From: Larkinella bovis
Lineage (GTDB): Bacteria; Bacteroidota; Bacteroidia; Cytophagales; Spirosomataceae
Assembly (NCBI RefSeq): GCF_042655385.1
Contig: NZ_JBHSMA010000001.1
Location: 1,674,001-1,738,000 of the forward strand
Length of the DNA stretch: 64,000 bases
Direction: 5' to 3'
The notes beneath the pieces were generated by a model. It ran no database searches. It was not told where the DNA came from and saw only the letters and a program-made list of their open reading frames with translations. The position numbers were made by a program, and so were the translations under genes. Shown here piece after piece: positions 44,794 through 54,100 of this stretch (position 1 is its first letter; every line of letters begins with the position of its first letter).

Positions 44794-45183
44794 ACAAATG
44801 TTCGATTTGGTTAAATTTGGTTATGAAGCGTATCCTTAACTATTTAAGTACAGTTCCTCACAAAGAAACGACATTTTTTTTTGTGACTCAAGTACCCGTT
44901 CTTAGTAAAGTACTATAATAACCGTTTAACCAACAAGCATTCTACAAAAACTCCACAAATCTGTTTTTATCGTTCAATTTCAGCCCATTATTTTTTTATT
45001 AAGAAACCATCCGGGTGTTCTGCCTTTTTGTAAAAATCCTATATAATATTCTATTATTCAGATAATTAACACAAATAATCCCCTCCTCTCCTTTGGCCTC
45101 GAACCTGGTTTCCAGAACCTTTCCGGCTATCTTTAAGTAATACAAATTGGAAAACTTAGTTTACGGTTTAGCCTTTCATCGAC
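44794..45183. other. AT-rich divergent intergenic region
   Basis: 390 bases, much richer in A/T than the flanking genes, with homopolymer T runs near 44873-44881 and 44991-44998. Presumably carries the promoters of the Oar-like and SelD-like genes, but no clean TAnnTTTG match was found. No ORF. Confidence 0.55.
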
Positions 45184-46203
45184 ATGATTCAACAAACGGA
45201 AATATACAAACTGGCCCAGATGGGCCTATCTACCGGTTTTATTCAAAAAATGGGCCCTGAAACGGGCCATCATCCCGGTTTTGCCTTTCCTCATCTGCTG
45301 ACCGGTGCCGCCACCGATGCCGTTGTGCTGGAACTGGGTCATGGCGAAGCTCTCCTGAGTGTGACGCATTTCGCCACTCCCTTTGTGGATGAGCCATTCA
45401 ACTATGGCCGGATTGCCTCGGCCCACTCGCTCAATCGCATCTATGCGCTGGGCGGAGAGCCGGTTTTGGCCACCGCCACCCTGGGCTGGCCGTCCGACCA
45501 GCTACCCACCGAAGCCGCCGAACAGGTCGCGGAAGGTAGTCGCTCGCTTTGCGCCGAAGCCGGTGTTCTGCTGGCCAGCATCCACCGGATTAAAAGCCCC
45601 GAAATCTATTTCGGACTAACCGTGACGGGCAAAGTACGGCTCCATCACCTGAAGCAGACCAGCACGGCTACCGAAGGGTGTTGCCTGTATCTGACCAAAC
45701 CGCTGGGCCTTGGCATCCTGACCACAGCCATGCAGCAGGATTTACTGAGCCCGGAACAAACGGAGCTGGCTCTGGAGCACCTGACACACCTAAATACCTT
45801 TGGTATTTTTCTGGGGAAATTACCCTACGTCAAAGCCGTTGCCCCGGTCGGCAGCACCGGTTTACTGGGTGCGCTGACCCACCTTGCCGAAAGCAGTGGC
45901 CTGAGTGCCGACATCGATTTTCACAACGTTCCGGTTTGGCCGGATCTGGATTCGTATCTATCCCCGGCAGCCCTTTCGTCCAGGGCGCAAAGCACCTGGA
46001 ATAGCCTGGCCACTAAAATCAATGAGGTACCGGACGAGCAGCAACGGATTCTGGCCGATCCGCAACCCAACGGAGGGTTGCTGATTGCCGTCGATTCGCG
46101 GAGTGCGACAGAATTTGAACAGGTGGCGTTCGAGCATAAACTGTACCTGAAGGCGTTCGGGCAGTTGATCGAGCAGCAGGAGAAGGTGGTATATGTACGC
46201 TAA
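45184..46203 (+). CDS. SelD-like (selenide, water dikinase-related) protein lacking catalytic residues
   Basis: 339 residues of the PurM/SelD superfamily. The match to SelD is close over VDEPFNYGRIASAHSLNRIY, ALGGEPVLATATLGWPSDQL and YFGLTVTGKV, then TKPLGLGILTTAMQ and PNGGLLIAVD. Yet the catalytic Cys/Lys region is absent (the first Cys is residue 123), the TTDF aspartate position reads THF (H62), GGHS reads ASIH (131-134) and DVTGFG reads PVGSTG (221-226). It therefore probably cannot make selenophosphate. No selenium genes are near. It may be a pseudoenzyme or act on another phosphoryl substrate. Confidence 0.8.
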   Translation: MIQQTEIYKLAQMGLSTGFIQKMGPETGHHPGFAFPHLLTGAATDAVVLELGHGEALLSVTHFATPFVDEPFNYGRIASAHSLNRIYALGGEPVLATATLGWPSDQLPTEAAEQVAEGSRSLCAEAGVLLASIHRIKSPEIYFGLTVTGKVRLHHLKQTSTATEGCCLYLTKPLGLGILTTAMQQDLLSPEQTELALEHLTHLNTFGIFLGKLPYVKAVAPVGSTGLLGALTHLAESSGLSADIDFHNVPVWPDLDSYLSPAALSSRAQSTWNSLATKINEVPDEQQRILADPQPNGGLLIAVDSRSATEFEQVAFEHKLYLKAFGQLIEQQEKVVYVR

Positions 46204-46213
46204 GCCATGTCCA

Positions 46214-46276
46214 CGGGCTTAAACCCGAGAACCCCAGGCTCGACTTGTGGCCAGATTTCACGGAATCAAGTCCGTG
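46214..46276. repeat. Intergenic palindromes of the 'AGTCCGTG' type
   Basis: CGGGCTT-AAACCCG at 46214-46227 and CACGGA/TCCGTG at 46259-46276 form two short hairpins. The second resembles the repeat after malQ. Confidence 0.5.
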
Positions 46277-46292
46277 GGTACGGAATCTTTTC

Positions 46293-46300
46293 TACTTTTG
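46293..46300 (+). promoter_or_regulatory. Bacteroidetal -7 element (TACTTTTG)
   Basis: Exact TAnnTTTG match 31 bases before the start of the alpha/beta hydrolase at 46332. Confidence 0.55.
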
Positions 46301-46331
46301 TTCCCGGGCATTAAGCTCGTGAGTACGCCGT

Positions 46332-47111
46332 ATGAAACTATATTATCGCCAAACCGGCGAAACCGGTACACCCATTATCATCCTGCACGGTATTTTCGGC
46401 TCGTCCGATAACTGGCTGACGGTTTCGAAATCCATTGCCGAACACAACCACCGCGTGTTTCTGGTCGATCAGCGGAACCACGGTCGATCCCCGCGCAGCG
46501 AGGTGCTGGATTATGACTCCATGGCCGCTGATTTGCAGGAATTTATCACCGACCACGGACTGGAAAGCCCCATTGTGGTAGGGCATTCGATGGGGGGAAA
46601 AACCGTCATGCAATTCGCCATGGACTATCCGGGCCAGTTCAGCCGACTGGTTGTGGTCGATATCGCACCGAAGTTTTACCCCATTCACCATGCCGAACTC
46701 ATCCGGGGCTTAAAAGCCATCGACCTCGCCACGCTCAAAAGTCGTAACGAGGCCGATGAAATTTTAAGTCGCTACGAACCGCTCACCTACGTCCGGCAGT
46801 TTTTGCTCAAAAACCTGTACCGGACTGAAGAGGGCCGGTTCGACTGGCGATTGAACCTGCCCGTCATCGAGCAGGAACTACACGGTATCGGGGGCGAATT
46901 GCGCAACGTCCGGATTGTCACCGAGCCGACCCTGTTTATCCGCGGGGGCGACTCCCGCTACATCCGGGAGGAAGACCAGGCCGAAATCAAACGCCTTTTC
47001 CCTAACAGCACGCTCGAAACCATCGAAGGAGCCGGCCACTGGGTCCAGGCCGAAAAACCCGCCGAGTTTGTCGACGTGCTGATGCGGTTTCTGAAGAATG
47101 ATGAGGTATGA
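46332..47111 (+). CDS. Alpha/beta-fold hydrolase (YbfF-like esterase)
   Basis: 259 residues. HGIFGSSDNW oxyanion segment, nucleophile serine in VGHSMGGKT, and the catalytic His in GAGHWVQAEKP. No signal peptide. Pattern fits the YbfF group of acyl esterases. The final codons (KNDEV) lie inside the inverted repeat shared with the convergent nitroreductase gene. Confidence 0.9.
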   Translation: MKLYYRQTGETGTPIIILHGIFGSSDNWLTVSKSIAEHNHRVFLVDQRNHGRSPRSEVLDYDSMAADLQEFITDHGLESPIVVGHSMGGKTVMQFAMDYPGQFSRLVVVDIAPKFYPIHHAELIRGLKAIDLATLKSRNEADEILSRYEPLTYVRQFLLKNLYRTEEGRFDWRLNLPVIEQELHGIGGELRNVRIVTEPTLFIRGGDSRYIREEDQAEIKRLFPNSTLETIEGAGHWVQAEKPAEFVDVLMRFLKNDEV

Positions 47112-47166
47112 GTTAAGAATTAAGAGTTGGCTAACGCATTAACTCATACCTCTTAACTCATCATTC
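47093..47166. repeat. AT-rich inverted repeat ('atgagttaagaatta' family)
   Basis: Left arm (47093-47123) and right arm (47139-47166) are imperfect inverted copies; the right arm has an extra seven bases. It covers the stop codons of both convergent genes (47111 and 47161). Same family as 37478-37555. Confidence 0.75.
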
Positions 47167-47739
47167 TTCCACCCACGTCAGTTTGTCTTCGATGGGCTTC
47201 CGGACCGCCGGTTTTTCCCGGTCGTCGTGGTAGCCCATGTAGAAAAGCCCGACGCACTTCTGGGTCGGACTCAGGTTCAGGAAGTCGCCCAGGGCGTCCA
47301 GATTGCCCGGTGTACTCCAGTAGGCGCCGACGTTCAGGGCGGTGGCCGTCAGCCACATGTTTTGCACCGCGCAGGCAACCGAAGCCAGTTCTTCCCATTC
47401 CGGCACTTTGTCGGAATGCAGCTGCATGTTGATGGCCAGCACGCAGGACGCCCGCAGAATTTTGGTGCGCGTCACCTCAAACTTGGCTTCCGAATACATC
47501 GCCGGTGGTGTATTCTGCCGGTATTGCTCGCCCAGAAAATCCGCCAGTTTGGTCAGGCCGTTCCCCCGGAAAATCGTAAACCGCCACGGCTGCGTCAGGC
47601 GGTGGGTCGGCGCGAAATTGGCGTTGGCCACAATGGTCTCCACCACCTCACGGGGAATTTCTTTATCAATGTATTCGGGCGGGAAATAGCTCCGCCGGGT
47701 CCGAATGATCTCGTTTATCGTATCAAAAGTATCCTGCAT
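47161..47739 (-). CDS. Nitroreductase-family protein
   Basis: 192 residues from the ATG at 47737-47739. FMN-binding fold with RTRRSYFPPEYI, FAPTHRLTQPWRFTIF (the conserved Pro-Trp-Arg-Phe) and a C-terminal LFYMGYHDD. Such enzymes reduce nitro, quinone or flavin substrates with NAD(P)H; the real substrate is unknown. C-terminal LTWVEE ends in the intergenic repeat. Confidence 0.88.
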   Translation of the reverse strand: MQDTFDTINEIIRTRRSYFPPEYIDKEIPREVVETIVANANFAPTHRLTQPWRFTIFRGNGLTKLADFLGEQYRQNTPPAMYSEAKFEVTRTKILRASCVLAINMQLHSDKVPEWEELASVACAVQNMWLTATALNVGAYWSTPGNLDALGDFLNLSPTQKCVGLFYMGYHDDREKPAVRKPIEDKLTWVEE

Positions 47740-47933
47740 AATCAAAAACGATTAAAATGAAACCGCAAAACTAACCAATCGGCCGTATTTGCAAGCCCGT
47801 ATTCTACCCTCCGGTCCGAGAATATTTCACGCCGATTCGCTACGGGAACGCTCGCCCGACTAACTTGCGAAACTATCCTTCGCAAACCGACAGGCCCTCT
47901 GGTTTGTTTCGGTTGGTGTTTCTTTGCTTTACC

Positions 47934-48635
47934 ATGCCGGTTTTATACTTGATTCCCACAATTCTGGCCGAAAACACGGCCGATCAGGTTTTGTCCCCGC
48001 AAATCCGCGACGTGATTAGTCAGACAACGGTATTTTTTGTCGAGAACGTCCGCACGGCCCGCCGATTCATCAGCAGCCTGAAAACCGGGGTCGTCATCGA
48101 CGAACTAACGTTTTATGACCTCCACAAAGACACGCCCGAAACCGACACCCGGCAGCAGCTTCAGGCGCTGAAGCAACAAAACCGGGATGCTGGCATTTTG
48201 TCCGAAGCGGGTTGCCCCGGCGTGGCGGATCCCGGCGCGGTGGCGGTGCGGCTGGCTCATCAGTCGGGCTGGCAGGTGCGGCCGCTGGTCGGTCCCTCCT
48301 CGATTCTGCTGGCCCTGATGGCGTCGGGCATGAGCGGGCAGTCGTTTGCGTTTCACGGGTATTTACCCATCGAAAAACCGGCCCGGCTCCACGAGATCCG
48401 GCAGTTGGAGCAGGAGGCCCGCAAACGGCAGCAAACGCAGATTTTCATGGAAACCCCGTACCGCAACAACCAGCTGCTGGCCGATCTGCTGGCTACCTGC
48501 CATCCCGAAACCCGCCTGTGCATCGCCTGTAACCTCACAGCTCCCGACGAACTGGTCCGGACGCGGACAATCCGCGAGTGGAAAGCCCAAAGCCCGGATT
48601 TACACAAAAAACCCAGCCTGTTTCTGATTCTCTAA
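47934..48635 (+). CDS. RsmI/YraL-like SAM-dependent methyltransferase
   Basis: 233 residues from the ATG at 47934 (MPVLYLIPTILAEN). Tetrapyrrole-methylase fold with FFVENVRTARRF, the key SEAGCPGVADPG and LVGPSSILLALMASG. It resembles RsmI, which 2'-O-methylates C1402 of 16S rRNA, but belongs to the shorter Bacteroidota subgroup lacking RsmI's C-terminal domain, so the RNA target is not certain. Next gene starts 13 bases later. Confidence 0.85.
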   Translation: MPVLYLIPTILAENTADQVLSPQIRDVISQTTVFFVENVRTARRFISSLKTGVVIDELTFYDLHKDTPETDTRQQLQALKQQNRDAGILSEAGCPGVADPGAVAVRLAHQSGWQVRPLVGPSSILLALMASGMSGQSFAFHGYLPIEKPARLHEIRQLEQEARKRQQTQIFMETPYRNNQLLADLLATCHPETRLCIACNLTAPDELVRTRTIREWKAQSPDLHKKPSLFLIL

Positions 48636-48648
48636 CTTCGATCTTCCC

Positions 48649-49290
48649 ATGGTTCAACTCCAGTCATTTGTTTTTAGCCCACTCCAGGAAAATACGTACG
48701 TTCTGTACGACGAAACTGGCGAAGCCGTCATCATCGACCCCGGTTGTTATGAACCGCATGAAAAAGAGGCACTGACCGGTTTTATCGGGCAAAATGAACT
48801 GAAACCGGTCAAGCTGCTCAACACCCACGCGCATATCGACCACGTGCTGGGGAATGCCTTCGTCAAGCGGACCTACGGCATCGAGCTGTACCTGCACCCC
48901 AGCGATCTGCCCGTGCTTAAATCGAACCAGATTCTGGCTCCCCACTACGGTTTTAGGGCCTACGAAGAAGCCGAAGTCGATCATTGGCTGGAAGCCGGGC
49001 AAATCATCGACTTCGGAAAGGCGCAGTTGGAGGTTCGGTTTGTGCCGGGGCATGCCCCCGGACACGTGGCTTTTGTTAACCACGCCGACCGTTTCGTGAT
49101 CGGGGGCGATGTGCTATTTCGGGGCAGTGTGGGCCGTACCGACTTCCCCCTATCCGATCATAACACCCTCATGAACAGTATTCGAACCCAACTTTACACC
49201 CTTCCCGACGATTACACTGTGTATGCCGGTCACATGGACCCGACCACCATTGGCCGCGAGAAAAAAACGAATCCATTTGTGAGGATGTAA
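48649..49290 (+). CDS. MBL-fold metallo-hydrolase (glyoxalase II-like)
   Basis: 213 residues. Metal-binding THAHIDHVLGN, PGHAPGHV, and GGDVLFRGSVGRTD are the conserved motifs of the glyoxalase-II-type beta-lactamase fold (the short YcbL-like form). Probable thioester hydrolase. Directly follows the methyltransferase, in one transcription unit. Confidence 0.9.
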   Translation: MVQLQSFVFSPLQENTYVLYDETGEAVIIDPGCYEPHEKEALTGFIGQNELKPVKLLNTHAHIDHVLGNAFVKRTYGIELYLHPSDLPVLKSNQILAPHYGFRAYEEAEVDHWLEAGQIIDFGKAQLEVRFVPGHAPGHVAFVNHADRFVIGGDVLFRGSVGRTDFPLSDHNTLMNSIRTQLYTLPDDYTVYAGHMDPTTIGREKKTNPFVRM

Positions 49291-49319
49291 AACCGCTTTT
49301 CGGGATTTGCTGATTCCCC

Positions 49320-49745
49320 TTAGTCTTCCGGATTGAGGGCGAGTTTACCGTCGGCCCCGAGGTAAATGCGGTAGCGGGAGCCCCGTCGCACCGTGTACTT
49401 GTTGTACCGGACGGGGTCGGTTTTCAGCCGAAGGTAGAGCTGGGCAGTATTGGTGGGATAAATGCTTACATTGCTGGCCTGAATGGTGAATCTGGTCCAT
49501 TGCTTCAGGTCCTTGCTGATCTCGAGCTGGGCGGTTTTGTTAAAGTCATTCACCAGAATAACGCTTTTCTGGCTGTAGCTGATCGTCACTTTCCGGCTCG
49601 AATCCGGCACGGGCGCATCGATAAAAAATACCTTGATGTAACTAACCTCCAGCGTATCTCCTTTCGCCCGGCTGGAATCCGCCACCACCGGACTGCCCAG
49701 CGCCCGAAGTCCCCACCCCAGCAAAGCGATCAGCAGCAGTTTCAT
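49320..49745 (-). CDS. Small exported protein of the CHAT/STAND/caspase operon
   Basis: 141 residues. Signal peptide MKLLLIALLGWGLRALGSPV, cleavage near VVADS. Mature part is beta-rich (SRKVTISYSQKSVILVND, TAQLYLRLKTDPVRYNKY) with a basic C-terminal half; no known domain recognised. Its ATG overlaps the caspase stop by four bases (ATGA), so the two are translationally coupled. It likely works outside the cytoplasm with the exported caspase. Confidence 0.75.
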   Translation of the reverse strand: MKLLLIALLGWGLRALGSPVVADSSRAKGDTLEVSYIKVFFIDAPVPDSSRKVTISYSQKSVILVNDFNKTAQLEISKDLKQWTRFTIQASNVSIYPTNTAQLYLRLKTDPVRYNKYTVRRGSRYRIYLGADGKLALNPED

Positions 49746-51037
49746 TTGATGGCAAGACCCGGTTTTCGTTTGAACAGAAAATCCCCCGCCCCCGGCGTGG
49801 CGCCCTTGATATGGCCGTACGTCGGTTTCTGGCGGATCTGCGTTTTGTTATGCACCCCGTTTTTGATGCTATCGAAGAGTTCTTCCGAAGAAAGATATTC
49901 TTCGTCATTGGTCGCCAGCTTCTTGATAAAATACTCCAGAAACACGCTGTTGTCGGGCACTTCCTCCAGCGAACTGCCACTCATGGCTTTCCGGCTTTTC
50001 TGGTTGTATTTCTCCTCCCAGGTCTGCAACTTCTGGTTGGTCATCACCTGGTAGGTCACGATCGTCGCGCCGTAACAGGCATCGACCACCAGCAGGAGGT
50101 GCTGTGTGCGCATCTCGTTCAGGATCGATACCAGAGCCGCGTTGGAAAGGTAGCTGTCGAGGTCTTCCTGCCGGGTATCCTGCAACGCCCAGAACCCGTT
50201 ATTTTCGTCGGTACTGACGCTGTGTCCGGCAAAAAAGATCAGGAGATTATCGTCACTCAGCAAACGATATGATAAGGCCGTCAGGGTGTCTTTCACCATC
50301 TTTTTGGTCGCATTCGGCAGGCGGATAATCGACGCAAAATCGTACTGCTGCCGGAGCACGCTGTCCAGCCGGGCGATGTCGCTGCGGGGGCGGTTCAGTT
50401 TAATACGCGTATCGCTGTAGTCGTTGATACCGATCAGCACAGCATGGTAGCGGGCCGTCGCCATCGACGGCCGTTTGAGTTTGGCCGGTAGCGGATACTC
50501 CTGATTCCCAGCCGTTCGGCGAATGACCGACAATTGCAGGTCATACTGCGCCAACGCCATGTTCGGGTTGGAAATATAGACAAACATGAACTTCAGGCCC
50601 GAATTGTCGAGGGTGAGTTTCCGGCCCGTCGGGTCGGTAAAACTTACCGTTGGCGTAATGGGCACTTTCAGGGTTAAATCCCTGAGGGTATCGACGTTGG
50701 CGGACAAAACCGAGTAAGCGTTCGTTTTCGACCCGCTCGACGCTTTTTCGTCAATCGTGCAGTCGCCGTAACAGTTTCGGATCGAAATGATCAGGTTCCG
50801 GTTTGACTGGATGGGTGTAACCTTCACCAGCACGGTATCACCGATACGGAGTTTAACCTGATCGGCGTCGAGTGGATAAAACCGGTTGAAATGCCGCCCG
50901 GAACCCGTCACACTGAACGCCATCGCCGGAATCGAGTCGCTTTTGAACTGCACAATCGGTTCCACCACCGACTGACCGAACAAGGGCCAACTCCCTAACC
51001 AGCACCCCATCAGGAACAAACCAAAAGCCGGTTTCAT
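49742..51037 (-). CDS. Exported caspase-family (C14) protease
   Basis: 431 residues. N-terminal signal MKPAFGLFLMGCWLGSWPLF; LMGC could also act as a weak lipobox. Residues about 24-190 form a beta-rich domain of unknown type, with three Cys (89, 93 and none nearby in the protease). The C-terminal caspase domain begins at HAVLIGINDYSD (199-210), with catalytic H272 in FFAGHS and C321 in VVDACYG. It should cut after basic residues like bacterial metacaspases, by family analogy only. Third gene of the operon, 84 bases after the STAND gene. Confidence 0.88.
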   Translation of the reverse strand: MKPAFGLFLMGCWLGSWPLFGQSVVEPIVQFKSDSIPAMAFSVTGSGRHFNRFYPLDADQVKLRIGDTVLVKVTPIQSNRNLIISIRNCYGDCTIDEKASSGSKTNAYSVLSANVDTLRDLTLKVPITPTVSFTDPTGRKLTLDNSGLKFMFVYISNPNMALAQYDLQLSVIRRTAGNQEYPLPAKLKRPSMATARYHAVLIGINDYSDTRIKLNRPRSDIARLDSVLRQQYDFASIIRLPNATKKMVKDTLTALSYRLLSDDNLLIFFAGHSVSTDENNGFWALQDTRQEDLDSYLSNAALVSILNEMRTQHLLLVVDACYGATIVTYQVMTNQKLQTWEEKYNQKSRKAMSGSSLEEVPDNSVFLEYFIKKLATNDEEYLSSEELFDSIKNGVHNKTQIRQKPTYGHIKGATPGAGDFLFKRKPGLAIK

Positions 51038-51121
51038 AGCAGAACAGATTTTCGTGAATTAAGGTACATAATCGCGCCTTCGGATACAAAGAGTTTTTCA
51101 ATTACGGGCCGGTTTCGCTCC

Positions 51122-54100
51122 TTATTCCCGGAAAGGGTGCCAGATCGCTTCCCAGAATGACGTTTGCAAGCCGTACTCCTGCCGCACCTCGGCCAGAATA
51201 CGCCGACGCCTGGCCGCCGGAATGTGCCGGTTCAGCCACGCAAGAATGGCGTTCGGTCCCGGATAGATCGATACCCGGTTCCCCTGAACGGTGCAGTAGG
51301 CCGACCCATCCTTCAGGACGGCGTACTTTCCAACCGGCCCGATCCACTCCAGCAACCGTTGCCCATCCGGGCTCCACCAGATGGATTGCCCTTCGGATTG
51401 CAGGGTGGTGATGAACGAACCATCCGGCGCAAACTCGGCCCGTTCAACGGGCCGATTGTGATTGAGCAAACGGAATGTGCCGGTTTTCCGGCTCCAGACA
51501 AACACCTGGTTTTCTCCGCCCTGCACCATGAGAACCTGATCGCCCGAGGGAGAAACGCCAAAAGCCGACAGGCGGTATCCTTCGGATAACCGACCGGTTT
51601 TTAACGGATAGGAGGCCACGGGCTGGCCCTGCTGGCTCCAGACTGACAACACGTCGTTGGCCCCCGCCGTCAGACCGATGATCGATGCTCCATCCGGCCC
51701 CAGAGCGGCTGCCGCCTGTTTTCCCGGCAGTTCGATTTCCTTTCGGTCTTTCCGGCTCCAGAACGACACCAGGCCATCCCGCGAGAACAGCAGAACGCCG
51801 TTTCCATCGTCCGATAAAAAGGCCCGTTTCTCCGTAAGATGAATTGGCAGACTGTCCATGCGCCGACCGTTGGCATCCCAGAAAATCCCGCCCCCGGTTT
51901 CCGTTCGGGTCAGCAAGGTTCGACGATCCGCCGAAAAAGCCATGAATTCGCCCGCCAGCGTCACCAGCCTCCGGTTCGTCCGGTCCCAGGCCGACACGGC
52001 CCGCTTCCAGTCGCTCAGGAAGATCGTGCGTGCCCCATCGGCCACCAGAATTCGACTTAGATTGGGGGGAGCGTTCAAGGAGTCGACCGGTTTTCCAGCC
52101 CGGTCCCAGACCAATACCCGACTCGCATCCGTGAGGGTTGCCATCCATGTTTCGTCCGGCGAAACGTCGAAATCCCGGATCGTTTCCGGGTGGATCAGCT
52201 CCACCAGTCGTTCGTCCTCCAGTTTCCAGAGAAACCCTCTGCCGTCCTCCGTATGGGTCAGAATGGCTTTGCCATCGGGCGAAAAAACCGCCGACGAAAC
52301 CGCAGCCGAATGCGACAGTTTCCCCTTAAAATGGTTGTGGGAATCCCAGAGTTCGACATCCATATCGACCAATACCAGGGTTGTCTGGCCATCCGGGGCC
52401 AGTTCAACCGTCCTGATCCGGCGCTCATAGGCCATCGTATCCACCAGCTTTCCGGTGGCATCCCACCAATAGATCACTTTTCCCACGCCGGCGGCCATGC
52501 GTTTCCCATCGTTGGAAATGGTCATTTCCGGAAAAAGAAAATTCTTGTTCAGAAGCTGCAAGGGATGCAAAATCCGGGTGTTCCGATCCCAGCGAAACAC
52601 CCGACCGTTTTTTGTGGCAATGATCAGAATGGAGCCATCCGGACTCATTTCGGCGGCCAGAACCGCATCGGGCATCATCAGCGAGTCCAGCTGCGTTTTA
52701 CCGCGCTGGTCCCAGATCGTAATTTTTTTCTCCACTCCGGCCGGAACCGTCAGCAACAGACGCCCATCGGGGGAAAAACCGGCCAGCGCAACGGGTGAAA
52801 GAGCCTCCAGTCGTTCGGACTTGCTGCCAGCCGCATTCCAGATTGCCACGCGCCCTTCCTCGTTCGTCGTCAGAACGGATTGGCCGTCCGGCGAAATCGA
52901 AACCGTAGTGATGGTCGAATCCGTACCAATCTGTTTAATCTGCCGGGTTTCCAGATCGCCAAAATACAACTTGCCCGGTTCTACCAGCGCAACCACATGC
53001 CGCTGGTCATCGGACAGCTCCACCCATAAATACCGCCCGGGAATATAAAATTCTTTTTGGGGTGGCTCCGGCTGGTCCGGGTTCCACCGATAAACGCCGT
53101 TGTCTTCGGCCACCAGCAGAATGTGGCGTCCATCGTTGGAAAAACCCACTGTCCGAATCGTTGTGCTGTCCAGTTCTATTTTGGACGCATAAAGCCGGTG
53201 GTTATAAAAATGCTCGAAAAGGGCTTTCCGGTTCAGGTCGTTCGGGTCCTGTTCATAGGCCAGGGCCACCGTCACCAGCGCCTGCAGGGGGTCCATCTGG
53301 TCGGCCTGCAAAACAATACGGGTCCGGTTGGTTTTGTCCCACTGGCTGACCGCCAGCCAGACCGCCCCCAGGGCCACCGCCAGCAAAACCGACACGAACG
53401 CTACCGTGCGTTTCAGCCGGGCATTTTTCTGCCGCTGTTCTTCCAGTTCGCGCCGTTGTTCGCGCTCATGAAACGCCCGGCTAGCCTCGATAAACTGCCA
53501 GTTGGCCCGGCTCTCGGCCGGGTTCAGGCTGCGGTTCAGCTCTTCCCGGACGGCTTTTTCGTGCAACTGAATTTCCGACAGCCGGCGCAACGAAAGCAGC
53601 AAATCCTCGGCCTGCCCTTTCTCGGTGTATTCCCGGTACGCGTCTTTGAGTTGCCGAATAATTTCATTGATCTGCCGCTGTTCCGCCGAACGCCCTTTGT
53701 CGATCACCCGGGCCAGGCTGTCGTGGGCCAGTTCGTAGGTATCGTCTTCCCGCCGGACCAGCCGGGTTCGCTCCAGTTCCGTCAGAATCCGGACGAGCAG
53801 CGCAACCGGCAGCCGGGTTGCTTCTTCGAGCGACCCCAGCCGGTGTTCCCGGCGGGTGCCTTCGTAGGTCACAAAGGTTTCGAGCACCCGGGCCACCGCC
53901 GGTTGTTCATCCGGTTGAAGCTGATCGGTGATGAATTTCTTCTGTTCCGCCAGAAAAACCTCCAGCACGTCGTCGATCCGGCCCACTTCTTCCACCAGTT
54001 CCGGGGTAATCCAGACTGGCGGCTCCGGGGCTTTTTCGTTTTCCAGCCGCCACAACCGGTCGAGGTATACCTGCAAATACGGCAACTGAAAGGTATTGGT

